NCBI RefSeq assembly: GCF_039904985.1
Contig: NZ_CP157005.1
Span: forward strand, 2,480,001 to 2,544,000
Origin: Methylomonas sp. AM2-LC
Lineage (GTDB): Bacteria > Pseudomonadota > Gammaproteobacteria > Methylococcales > Methylomonadaceae
DNA length: 64,000 bases
Direction of reading: 5' to 3'
Part shown: positions 8,268-16,823 of the stretch, in pieces
Layout of the letters: every line of letters starts with the position of its first letter
Numbering within the stretch: position 1 is the stretch's first letter
Notes under the pieces: model-generated
Databases searched by the model: none
What the model saw: the letters and a program-made list of their open reading frames with translations, nothing else
What the model was told of the DNA's origin: nothing
Made by a program: the position numbers and the translations under genes

Positions 8268-10391
8268 ATGTTTGATGCAAAACAGAGTGCAATGATTGCT
8301 GCGTTAATGTCGTCCGTTTCGGTCGCCAGCGCTGTAACCACTTCGACATCAGGTGTCGTTGCTGGCGGCGGTTATTACCAAAACGCGACGGTGTGTCTAG
8401 ACGCTAATAATAATGCCCGCTGTGATGCAGGCGAAACCCAAACAACTACCGATGCTGGTGGCAGCTTTACTTTGTCCGGCAGTGGCTTACCAGTTGTAGC
8501 GCAAATCGTTCCAGGTCAAAGCCTTTTTAACTCCACTCCTGTATCACAAGCACTTAATTTTCGTGCGCCAGCAGCGACAGGCGGCTTTGTGGTGAGTGCC
8601 ATTACCACTGAATTACAAGCATTAATAGATGCAAACGGCGGTGATTACAACGGTGCGTTAACAGAATTGGCTACTCGCGTGGGTGTAAGCGATGCACAAC
8701 TTCTGGAAGACTATACAGCAGAAACCAATGCCAGCGTGCTGTCTGCACTGAGCAACGAAACCAGCCTGATCAATATCCGTATCGGTGATGCTCTCAGCGA
8801 TGCCGGAAAAGCAGGTAATCTGGTGACAGCCTTACGCAACCGTTTGGCGCTAGATACTATTAAAAATATCGTGGTTATCTACGCAGAAAATCGTAGCTTC
8901 GATAACTTATACGGCAATTTTCCAGGCGCTAACGGTCTGAAAACTGCCAAAGCTAAAGCCATTAAACAAGTAGATCGTGATGGCACTACCGTATTAACCA
9001 CATTACCACCTGCTTGGGGTGGGTTAACTGCTGCGGGTCAAAGCACTGTTGTCACTCAAGCGCAAACTACAGGTGTATGGCCAAATGCACCTTTTCAAAT
9101 TGATGCGCCTGCACAGAGTAACGGTAACAACATTTACGGCTATACTCCAGTGGGTCAAAATGTAGTCACCCGCGATCTTTATCACCGATTCTTTGAAAAC
9201 ATCATGCAAATTGATGGTGGCAAAAACGATATGTATGTGGCTTGGGCAGATGCCGGTGGTTTGGTTATGGGCAACTTTGACGGCAGCAAAATGCAGCTGT
9301 GGAATCTGGCTCACCAATATACCTTGGCTGATAATTTCTTTCAGGGTGCCTACGGCGGTTCGTTCCTGAATCACCAATACTTGGTTTGCGGCTGTGCGCC
9401 CAGCGTACCAGCGGCTACAGTAACAGCCAATAATATGTCGATGAATACCTTGACCACACCTGTTAATGGTATCCCACAACTGGCGGCCAATACTTCACAG
9501 ACAGCATCGGCTATGAATGGGGCGGCCTCTTTAAAATCGGGCAATATTGCGCCACTTGATTATTTTGGTGCTGGCGATGGCTACCGCGCTGTTAATACCA
9601 TGCAACCACCGTATCAACCCAGCGCCAATGCACCGGCTGCGACAGATACCACTCGGTTATATGCCAATCCTACAGCAGCAACCACCTTACCACCACAAAC
9701 CCAAACTCATATTGGAGATTTGTTGAGCGCCAAAAATGTAGGCTGGGCTTGGTATAGCGGTGCATGGAATACCGTTTTAAGCCAGGCTACTTCTGCTGGG
9801 CATACCATCACCAGTACCGCTACAGTGCCTGCTGTACCTAACTTCCAGTTTCATCATCAACCGTTCAACTATTTTGCCGAGTTTGATCCAGTCACTAACC
9901 CTACTGGTCGTGCCGCGCATTTAAAAGATCGTAGTGACCTGATTACTCAGGCGCAAACGGGTACTTTACCTGCTGTGGCTTTCTACAAACCACAAGGCAA
10001 CCTTAACCAACATCCTGGTTATACCGATGTAACAGGTGGTGATAACGAAATTGCTACCGTTATCAGCACTTTGCAGGCCAGTCCGCAATGGTCTAACATG
10101 CTGGTAGTGGTTACTTATGATGAGTTCGGTGGTCAATTCGATCACGCCGTTCCACCAAAAGGCGACTTATTAGGTCCTGGCACACGTATTCCTGCGCTGA
10201 TTATTTCACCGTATGCTAAAAAAGGTTTCGTTGATCACACTCAGTATGATACTGCCTCTATCTTGCGTTTTATCACTCACCGTTATTCGTTGACACCACT
10301 TAATGGTCTGAACGTGCGTGACAATGCATTGATTGCCAACGGTAGTACACGTATGGGTTATTTAGGCGGTGCGCTTAATTTCAATCAATAA
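8268..10391 (+). CDS. Secreted phosphoesterase family protein (AcpA/phospholipase C-like)
   Basis: A 707-residue exported enzyme of the phosphoesterase family that holds acid phosphatase AcpA and bacterial phospholipases C. The catalytic domain begins near residue 200 with IVVIYAENRSFDNLYG, where Glu-Asn is the metal-binding start of the family. It ends with VVVTYDEFGGQFDHAVPP and GPGTRIPALIISPYAKKG, the conserved C-terminal metal site. The first ~150 residues hold a signal peptide (MIAALMSSVSVASAV) and a small repeat-like domain with CLDANNNARCDAGE, as in SdrD-B-like secreted proteins. A strong GGGGAG site precedes the ATG. The Pho-box-like site upstream suggests a role in scavenging phosphate. 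Substrate unknown. Confidence 0.88.
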   Translation: MFDAKQSAMIAALMSSVSVASAVTTSTSGVVAGGGYYQNATVCLDANNNARCDAGETQTTTDAGGSFTLSGSGLPVVAQIVPGQSLFNSTPVSQALNFRAPAATGGFVVSAITTELQALIDANGGDYNGALTELATRVGVSDAQLLEDYTAETNASVLSALSNETSLINIRIGDALSDAGKAGNLVTALRNRLALDTIKNIVVIYAENRSFDNLYGNFPGANGLKTAKAKAIKQVDRDGTTVLTTLPPAWGGLTAAGQSTVVTQAQTTGVWPNAPFQIDAPAQSNGNNIYGYTPVGQNVVTRDLYHRFFENIMQIDGGKNDMYVAWADAGGLVMGNFDGSKMQLWNLAHQYTLADNFFQGAYGGSFLNHQYLVCGCAPSVPAATVTANNMSMNTLTTPVNGIPQLAANTSQTASAMNGAASLKSGNIAPLDYFGAGDGYRAVNTMQPPYQPSANAPAATDTTRLYANPTAATTLPPQTQTHIGDLLSAKNVGWAWYSGAWNTVLSQATSAGHTITSTATVPAVPNFQFHHQPFNYFAEFDPVTNPTGRAAHLKDRSDLITQAQTGTLPAVAFYKPQGNLNQHPGYTDVTGGDNEIATVISTLQASPQWSNMLVVVTYDEFGGQFDHAVPPKGDLLGPGTRIPALIISPYAKKGFVDHTQYDTASILRFITHRYSLTPLNGLNVRDNALIANGSTRMGYLGGALNFNQ

Positions 10392-10410
10392 CAGTCTGTA
10401 TTAAACCTAG

Positions 10411-10450
10411 CGTTGCCGAGGAACAGCGTCATAAGCTGTCCTCGGCAGCG
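10411..10450. terminator. Hairpin after the phosphoesterase gene
   Basis: CGTTGCCGAGGA pairs with TCCTCGGCAGCG across a short loop, 20 bases after the stop codon. It lacks a clear T-run, so it may be a weak terminator or an RNA 3'-end stabiliser. Confidence 0.5.
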
Positions 10451-10582
10451 TTAAAACACCTTGACATTATTAACTGATATATACCTTACATAGGATAGAT
10501 GCGTCACCCGTTGCTTGGCCCATTCTACAGCCCCGTAACGGTATATATCATTTGCAAACACTCTAATTTAAGGATTTTTAGT

Positions 10583-11206
10583 ATGCGTACTTCATTACCT
10601 AAAATAGCTACACTGTTAGTAGCGCTGGCACTGGTAAACACTCAGGCTGTTGCTGATACTATTTTAAGCACTGCCGACTACAATGTTAACGAACCCGGTG
10701 ATTATGTTATTGATAGCAGTAATTATCTGGCTACCAGCTTCACGCTGACGCAAGCAGAACAAATTACGTCTATTGGTGGTCACTTTACCCAGTTCGGCGA
10801 TGGCAACAATATCTTTGCTGAAATTACTTCTGTCACTGCCCAAGGCCTACCTACAAGTACTGTGCTTGCGCAAGTCAACTTTGCACCCAATACCGATGGC
10901 ACGGATAGCTCTACAGCCTTTTCTGTACTATTAGGACCGGGAACTTACGACATTATTTTTGGTGGCAATACGACAACGGCACCCGGCAGCAGCGGTTTGG
11001 CCAGCGGTCAAGACATTACAGGCAATGCCACCTTCTATCAATCGACCGATAGCGGTGTAACTTGGTCCACTTTGGCAGCAAACGATTTGCGCGTGGTGGT
11101 ACAAGGCACTGCGGTCAGTGCTGTGCCACTACCTTCTAGCCTGCCATTATTGCTGTCTGGTTTGGGTTTGTTGGGTTTCTCAATGAAAAAACGCACTGCT
11201 AAATAG
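10583..11206 (+). CDS. VPLPA/PEP-CTERM sorted surface protein
   Basis: I chose the ATG at 10583, preceded by AAGGA at 8 bases, which gives a 207-residue protein with a clean signal peptide (MRTSLPKIATLLVALALV, cleavage after AVA). The C-terminus has VPLPSSLPLLLSGLGLLGF followed by the basic tail SMKKRTAK, the exosortase recognition signal of the VPLPA class. The body (DYNVNEPGDYVIDSSNY, SGVTWSTLA) looks like a beta-sandwich choice-of-anchor domain, similar in layout to the protein at 5.6 kb. It is likely sorted by the exosortase at 19 kb. A terminator follows at once. Confidence 0.87.
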   Translation: MRTSLPKIATLLVALALVNTQAVADTILSTADYNVNEPGDYVIDSSNYLATSFTLTQAEQITSIGGHFTQFGDGNNIFAEITSVTAQGLPTSTVLAQVNFAPNTDGTDSSTAFSVLLGPGTYDIIFGGNTTTAPGSSGLASGQDITGNATFYQSTDSGVTWSTLAANDLRVVVQGTAVSAVPLPSSLPLLLSGLGLLGFSMKKRTAK

Positions 11207-11232
11207 TTCTGTTTCTGTTTGATTGTATACTC

Positions 11233-11257
11233 ATCCCGCTACGGCGGGATTTTTTTT
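11233..11257 (+). terminator. Intrinsic terminator
   Basis: ATCCCGC/GCGGGAT stem with a four-base loop followed by eight T, 27 bases after the stop of the second VPLP-CTERM gene. Confidence 0.9.
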
Positions 11258-11460
11258 GCCTGGCGCAAACTAGCCTATCCTCAACTCGAAGCGGTATTGA
11301 TTGCCATGATCAATTCACGAGAGTTACCGCACAGTTTCTTAATCGTAATGCTGTCACTCACGCTACTCTACCTGGATATTGGCAAGCGATCACAGTTTTA
11401 GTATTTCTTTTAGCGTTTAATAACAACGCGTCGACCTTGGCTGAATAAAACAATAAGCTA

Positions 11461-11580
11461 CTTACAAAAACGCAGTATGTACTATATCGACTAGTCCGTT
11501 CGTGGTGAGTCTAGTCGAACCATGATCGGACTGGTCGATCCGACGTAAAAAACACATACTGATTTATTGCTAAGTGCTTA
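11461..11580 (+). repeat. Dispersed 120-bp palindromic repeat, copy A
   Basis: Begins CTTACAAAAACGCAGTATG, contains a hairpin around TAGTCCGTTCGTGGTGAG / GTCGAACCATGATCGGACTG, and ends TTTATTGCTAAGTGCTTA. A near-identical copy of the same length is at 49018, a shortened inverted copy at 61884 and a partial one at 47038. The rest of 11257-11795 holds nothing I can name. Confidence 0.8.
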
Positions 11581-11795
11581 CCCCTTTTTTGATGGTTGGA
11601 CTAACACCGTTATAAACCGAGTTTTAATCGATGCGTACTGGACTCGTTACCAATAACCCTTTAGGTTGCGGGCGGTTTTTATACTTTTACATCCCATTAA
11701 TTGATTGAATCACCCAATTTTAATGCGCTAACGTAATGCTCAACTGCTGATTTTAGGAATATGCCTGTTGTTTAATAAGTACAAAGAGGTCGTTA

Positions 11796-13424
11796 ATGTT
11801 TGAAAACACTCTAAAATCGTCTGCGATGGGTTTTGCAACCATAGACGAACAAGGCTGCATCGTTTTTGCTAATTCTGCATTATGCTCCATGTTGGGTTTT
11901 CTAAACACAGAAGCTGCGGTTGGTTGTCAGTTAATACCACATCTGTTAACGCAGTTTATCTGCACTAACCCATCTGACTTTTCGCAGCTTTTGCAAAAAA
12001 TTGAACCGGCAATTATGGAGTTGCAACCGATAGCGTCTGCTGACCCGGTAAGACTACATATTGGCAGTGCCGAATCGGGCTTGCGTCTGTTGGTGGTTGA
12101 TCGCATGCCTAAAATCATGACTATCAGTGCGCATGCTAAAACATTGTCTCACTACGATCCCATGACCGGACTAGGCAATCGTCTGTTATTAGAAGAAGTG
12201 ATAGCCAATTGGCAGCCCAATCCACCCGACGTACTGTCAATGGCAGTCATAATGATAGATCTGGATCGCTTTAAGCCAGTGAATGATACCTTGGGGCATG
12301 CCGCCGGTGATAGCTTGCTTAAATTGGTTGCCAAGCGCTTGTTGTCTGCCGCGCGTAAACAGGATTATGTCATCCGTATGGGGGGTGATGAGTTTCTAAT
12401 TTTACATACCATCGGTTCACAGCCAGTAGGGGCAGTGACGGTGGCTAAGCGTATTGTTAATTTAATTGCTCGTCCGTTTTTAATTGATGGACAACAGGTT
12501 AATATTGGTGCCAGCGTGGGGGTTGCTGCGCTTAATCACGGTACCGATACCGTTAGTGATTTGTTGAAACATGCCGATCTGGCGCTATACGAAGCTAAGG
12601 CCGCCGGTCGTGGTAACTTCAAATTTTTTGAACCCGCGTTGGCCTTACGGGCGATGGGGCGGCGCGATTTGGAAATTGATCTTAGGCGGGCACTGGGTCT
12701 TAAAGAGTTTTTTTTGGTCTATCAACCGCAGGTTAATATTGTAGATGGTAGCCTACGTGGATTTGAAGCGCTAATACGCTGGCAGTGTCCAAAACGTGGA
12801 TTGGTTTCGCCGTTGGATTTTATTTCTTTGGCGGAAGTCACTGGCGAAATTCATGCCATTGGCGAGTGGACATTACGCACCGCTTGTGCAGAAGCCATGA
12901 CTTGGGATGGCGATTTTTGTGTGGCAGTGAATGTATCGCCGGTGCAGTTTGAAAATGATCAGTTTGTGCATATATTGCGAAATGTACTGGTCAGTACCGG
13001 ATTACCCCCACAGCGTCTGGAAATAGAGATTACCGAGGGTTTGCTGATGAAAGATTATAGCGGCGCTCAAAAACACCTGTGGGATATTCAGGCTTTAGGG
13101 GTAGGCATAGCCATGGACGATTTTGGTACCGGTTATTCATCACTCAGTTATTTGCACAATTTTCCTTTTTCCAAAATTAAGATTGATCAGTCCTTTATCA
13201 GAGGCAATAAATCTGATAAGTCGTTGGCATTAGTGAATGCCATCATCAACCTGGGGGATTGTCTGGGTATGACCACGGTTGCAGAAGGCGTAGAAACTCA
13301 GGAGCAATATCAGGAATTGGCCGATGGCGGCTGTATGGTGGCGCAAGGCTATTTGATAAGTAAGCCCATTACGGCGCAGACTGTGCCAACCTTTATTAAT
13401 TTAATTAAGACTAAAGAAAGGTAA
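11796..13424 (+). CDS. PAS-GGDEF-EAL cyclic-di-GMP signalling protein
   Basis: A 542-residue cytoplasmic protein. Residues 1-~105 resemble a PAS sensor (SAMGFATIDEQGCIVFANSA). A GGDEF domain follows with intact RMGGDEF and an RxxD inhibitory site (RKQD) exactly five residues before it. The EAL domain has GFEALIRW, NVSPVQF, EITEG, DDFGTGYSSL, KIDQSFI and EGVE, so all main metal and catalytic residues are present. It could make and/or break c-di-GMP; which activity wins cannot be read. GAGG precedes the ATG. A BLUF protein starts 24 bases downstream and is almost certainly co-transcribed, suggesting light-controlled turnover. The GEMM riboswitch at 3.8 kb is a possible effector. Confidence 0.92.
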   Translation: MFENTLKSSAMGFATIDEQGCIVFANSALCSMLGFLNTEAAVGCQLIPHLLTQFICTNPSDFSQLLQKIEPAIMELQPIASADPVRLHIGSAESGLRLLVVDRMPKIMTISAHAKTLSHYDPMTGLGNRLLLEEVIANWQPNPPDVLSMAVIMIDLDRFKPVNDTLGHAAGDSLLKLVAKRLLSAARKQDYVIRMGGDEFLILHTIGSQPVGAVTVAKRIVNLIARPFLIDGQQVNIGASVGVAALNHGTDTVSDLLKHADLALYEAKAAGRGNFKFFEPALALRAMGRRDLEIDLRRALGLKEFFLVYQPQVNIVDGSLRGFEALIRWQCPKRGLVSPLDFISLAEVTGEIHAIGEWTLRTACAEAMTWDGDFCVAVNVSPVQFENDQFVHILRNVLVSTGLPPQRLEIEITEGLLMKDYSGAQKHLWDIQALGVGIAMDDFGTGYSSLSYLHNFPFSKIKIDQSFIRGNKSDKSLALVNAIINLGDCLGMTTVAEGVETQEQYQELADGGCMVAQGYLISKPITAQTVPTFINLIKTKER

Positions 13425-13448
13425 AAAAGAGTAACAAAGGGCTGTAAA

Positions 13449-13889
13449 ATGAATAATGCACTCTATAAATTGGTCTATATAAGCCGCAATCAAATACAGG
13501 GTAATGCTATCACCCTAAGAGCGGAGATCGAGCAAATTTTGGCTACCTCCAGAGTCAATAATTTAAAATCGGACATTACCGGTGCCTTAATGTTTAATGC
13601 GGGGTGTTTTGCGCAAGTACTAGAAGGTCCGCACGACAAAATTCAGGAAACATTTGAAACTATACAATGTGATACACGTCATGCACATACCTGTATCCTG
13701 GTTTTTGAGCCCATTGCGGAACGTAGTTTTTCTAAATGGGCAATGGCTTATCACGGTAACGATAGCAATGCCGCGCTTCAATTCAGTGATATTACGCTGA
13801 AATCAGGCTTTGATGCCAATCAACTGAATGGCGAACACATTTATGATCTGATTAAAGAACATCTGCTGTCAGCCAATCTGAGTATTTAA
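13449..13889 (+). CDS. BLUF-domain blue-light sensor
   Basis: A 146-residue protein whose first ~95 residues are a BLUF (FAD-binding blue-light) domain: YKLVYISR with the conserved Tyr near the start, SDITGALMFNAGCFAQVLEGP with the conserved Asn and Gln of the flavin hydrogen-bond network, and RSFSKWAMAYHG at the end. The C-terminal ~45 residues are a short helical tail, as in short BLUF proteins that act by contacting a partner. AAGGG stands before the ATG. The gene is 24 bases behind the GGDEF-EAL gene, so that protein is the likely partner. Domain call is firm, partner is inference. Confidence 0.9.
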   Translation: MNNALYKLVYISRNQIQGNAITLRAEIEQILATSRVNNLKSDITGALMFNAGCFAQVLEGPHDKIQETFETIQCDTRHAHTCILVFEPIAERSFSKWAMAYHGNDSNAALQFSDITLKSGFDANQLNGEHIYDLIKEHLLSANLSI

Positions 13890-14130
13890 TCCCATCAGAG
13901 CATAAAATGACCGTTAGTTTAAAGAAAAACTATAGCCTAGGTTAAGTTTTAGCCGTGATGCAAGGTATCTGCTTTACAATGTTTAACTACTCCACGCTGT
14001 GTAGAGATAACGCGCCGCTAGGCGAATGACCCTTGTTTAGTTATGCATTGATTTAAAAACACTATACCTTTTAAGTAAGCGCCATTTTGCTCAAGTTGTT
14101 TTTAATCAAAATCTAACCTGTTTCACCCCA

Positions 14131-15033
14131 TTGATAAGCGAGTTACACCCATTGTTTGAAAATAGAGCGTTGTTTATTGGTCTATTAATGCTAGCTGCAA
14201 CTGCATTGCAAGCCGGGGTGACTGTGCAACCCGCAATGCCAGCCAGCAACCATAGCAGTTCTGTAACAGCAACCCAGCAATTTTTGCAAACCCGCGATTA
14301 TTTCCTGCAATATTTTGCACAAGCAGATTCTCTGTTGGCACACGATGATAGCTTGGCGCTACAAGTGTTGCAGAAACAATTAACCGAGTTGCTAGGTCCG
14401 GTACAGGTAGCCGGATTTGCCGAACAGGGACGGCTTAACCGAGTCACACTAAATCAGGAGGCGGGTGTAGAGCAAGTGGATGGTTTACAGTTTCAACTAC
14501 AAAGCGACATGTTGTTTGTGACAACAACTGCTTTGCTACAGGATTTTTTGCTGAAACATCCCCAATATCCCTCGCCGTTACCGAAACTACTTAAAACAGC
14601 ACACTGGCCGATTAAAACCAATTTTTACAGTGCGGTGTTTGCTTGGGATGCAGCCGTCCTTAATTACATGGATATACCGATTAAACACGGCAATAAGCAA
14701 GTGGTCAGTCAGGCTTTTTTAGGTGCTTATACGCAGGATGTTGTTCCAGAAACTCCAGATAGAGTATTTGTGTTTAGCATTAAAGACGATAAAGTTTTTA
14801 TGCTGTCAGCACTAACGTCTATTAAAATTCCAACCATTCAAGCCTGTAAATTGAAACGGGATAAAATGATGGGTAAATCGTCCAGTCAAAAGCCTCATTC
14901 TGCTAAAGCGCAAAAAAATGCCAAGGCACAAGCCTGGCAAGCTTATCAGCAATGTTTCGCTCGTTCAGCACGACAACAGCCATTCTTTTCGGTAGTTAAT
15001 AAACAAGCGCAAATGCTGGTTGATCGTTTGTGA
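14131..15033 (+). CDS. Exported protein of unknown function
   Basis: A 300-residue protein with a probable signal peptide (ALFIGLLMLAATALQAG). The start is uncertain: the frame opens with a TTG and no good ribosome binding site or ATG is visible nearby. The mature part has helical heptad-like stretches and a Lys/Ala-rich segment near residue 255 (SAKAQKNAKAQAWQAYQQC). Two Cys residues (ACKL, QQCF) may pair. I recognise no family. It converges on a DUF2380-like gene with only four bases between stops. Confidence 0.55.
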   Translation: MISELHPLFENRALFIGLLMLAATALQAGVTVQPAMPASNHSSSVTATQQFLQTRDYFLQYFAQADSLLAHDDSLALQVLQKQLTELLGPVQVAGFAEQGRLNRVTLNQEAGVEQVDGLQFQLQSDMLFVTTTALLQDFLLKHPQYPSPLPKLLKTAHWPIKTNFYSAVFAWDAAVLNYMDIPIKHGNKQVVSQAFLGAYTQDVVPETPDRVFVFSIKDDKVFMLSALTSIKIPTIQACKLKRDKMMGKSSSQKPHSAKAQKNAKAQAWQAYQQCFARSARQQPFFSVVNKQAQMLVDRL

Positions 15034-15037
15034 TGCT

Positions 15038-15559
15038 TTAAGGAATAGGGCTTGCGATATGGTGGCTAGGTTCTGAAAGCGTCGCTTGCAGCTTTTTTGC
15101 TAACGCCATAATACTATGTTGAGTGACTTTTGCATGGCTACCTTTTAGTTCTATATCATAGCGCGCAACTTGTGTTTCTTTGTTAACGTCTATCAATAAC
15201 ACCTGTAAATAAGAAAATAAAAAACTGGGTTTAATGTGCTGGCTGATCACCATCCAGTCGACATTTAGCTGTCTGCCTAATTTTGCACTCTGTGCCGGAA
15301 AATGGTAAAAGTCTGCAAAATTGTTATTGGCGGCTGCTTGTAACGTACTTGGGATAGATATAGCGTGATAATCATCATTTAGATTCAAGCTTTCAATCAG
15401 CAAAGGTGCCATTGATGCTGTACGCTGCAATTCTGTTTGCGTGTTTGCTAGCAGGGTAAGATCGTTTAGCTGAAAATCAAGCACAGCAATGCGTGTTTGT
15501 GCGCCACACTTGAATGTAATGCAAAATAATATCAGTGCTAGTAGTTTGTATTTATTCAT
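15038..15559 (-). CDS. DUF2380-like exported protein
   Basis: A 173-residue protein with a signal peptide (MNKYKLLALILFCITFKCGA). The mature start TRIAVLDFQLNDLT and the block QLNVDWMVISQHIKPSFLF match the DUF2380 family, small periplasmic proteins of unknown role seen in methylotrophs and other proteobacteria. The IAVLDF strand start resembles TolB-N-like and FlgT-like folds. The gene converges with an unknown exported protein gene. The family is recalled rather than searched, so confidence is moderate. Confidence 0.65.
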   Translation of the reverse strand: MNKYKLLALILFCITFKCGAQTRIAVLDFQLNDLTLLANTQTELQRTASMAPLLIESLNLNDDYHAISIPSTLQAAANNNFADFYHFPAQSAKLGRQLNVDWMVISQHIKPSFLFSYLQVLLIDVNKETQVARYDIELKGSHAKVTQHSIMALAKKLQATLSEPSHHIASPIP

Positions 15560-15941
15560 GATTGACTCTTTTGCCTATGCTAATGATAACGGGTGTGCTT
15601 AAAGCATAAACTGACAGAACAAATAGATATGCTGATATTTGCCCGCAATACTCGGGTAATTTGCCTGCGCTTTATCCACTAATTAAAATACCAGCACCCA
15701 CATTAAACCCAACTCGCAGTAATGCTATATAATGCTTGCACTTTTGCGCCATACGCGTATTTAATGCTTGTTGCCACAAAACAGTTGTCTGTAAGGGTTT
15801 GATTAATCAATATAATTATTTGATAATCACTATCCGGTTTGTGTGCGGTCTTGCTGCTAATAGCAAAATGTGCAGATAATAATAAAATGATAACATGCAG
15901 AAAATGCAGCTTTTTTACCCCTAAACAACAGTCAACTTACT
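15560..15941. other. Divergent intergenic region before prmA
   Basis: Separates the leftward DUF2380-like gene from the prmA-rlmI pair. It is AT-rich and probably carries both promoters; I see no gene or RNA that I can support. Confidence 0.35.
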
Positions 15942-16823
15942 ATGGCATGGCATCAGCTTTCGGTCGTCACTGACGAATCAACTGCTCCACAACTCTCTGA
16001 TTTTTTTAGCGAGCTGGGGGCTGTTTCAGTTACCTATAGCGATGCTGAAGACGAACCCGTTTACGAGCCGGGTATCGATCAAACTATCATTTGGAGTAAC
16101 ACACGGGTGACCGCTTTATTTGAGTTGGATGCCGATCCTGATGTGGTGCAAACGCTGTTATTTAATCAATTTATCGGACACAATCTGCAAAACTGGACTG
16201 CCGAAGTCTTGCTGGATCAGGATTGGGAACGAGCGTGGATGGAACATTTTCATGCCATGAAGTTTGCCGATAAGCTATGGGTGTGTCCCACCGGCCAGGA
16301 ACAACACGAAGCGGGTACGGTGTGTATGACGCTTGATCCGGGTTTGGCCTTTGGTACCGGCACCCATCCCACCACCGCTCTGTGTCTGGAATGGCTAGCC
16401 CAGCATGATATGCAGGGCAAAGTGATGATAGATTATGGTTGTGGCTCCGGCATCTTGGGCGTGGCAGCATTGTTACTAGGTGCGCAACATGTGCATGCTA
16501 TCGATATAGATCCACAAGCTATCACCGCTAGCCGCTATAATGCTGAAAAAAACCATGTGGAAGCCGCTATCGATTATTATCTGCCTGCGCAGTTTACTCC
16601 TATGACCGTCGATGTGGTGGTGGCCAATATTCTGGCTAAACCCTTAATAGAGCTTTCCGAATCTATCGCTGCCTTGGTAAAGGTAGGTGGTAATCTTATT
16701 TTATCTGGAATACTCAAGCAACAGGCGGCCGCGGTGGTTGAGGCTTATATTCAATTAGGATTCAGTTTTTCTGAAACCGTAACGCAAGAGGATTGGTGCC
16801 GTTTGGATGCTATAAAACGATGA
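15942..16823 (+). CDS. prmA: Ribosomal protein L11 methyltransferase PrmA
   Basis: A 293-residue protein, the usual PrmA length, which adds methyl groups to ribosomal protein L11 using S-adenosylmethionine. It starts MAWHQLSVVTDE, has the linker DQDWERAWMEHFHAMKFADKLWVCP, the LDPGLAFGTGTHPTTALCL segment specific to PrmA, the SAM-binding DYGCGSGILGVAALLLGA and the NILAKPLIEL motif. The stop codon overlaps the rlmI start (ATGA), so the two methyltransferase genes are translationally coupled. Confidence 0.97.
   Translation: MAWHQLSVVTDESTAPQLSDFFSELGAVSVTYSDAEDEPVYEPGIDQTIIWSNTRVTALFELDADPDVVQTLLFNQFIGHNLQNWTAEVLLDQDWERAWMEHFHAMKFADKLWVCPTGQEQHEAGTVCMTLDPGLAFGTGTHPTTALCLEWLAQHDMQGKVMIDYGCGSGILGVAALLLGAQHVHAIDIDPQAITASRYNAEKNHVEAAIDYYLPAQFTPMTVDVVVANILAKPLIELSESIAALVKVGGNLILSGILKQQAAAVVEAYIQLGFSFSETVTQEDWCRLDAIKR

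Noticed and set aside
9024..9479. 151-codon minus-strand frame inside the phosphoesterase gene
   Set aside because: Fully contained in a strong gene on the other strand; a shadow frame.
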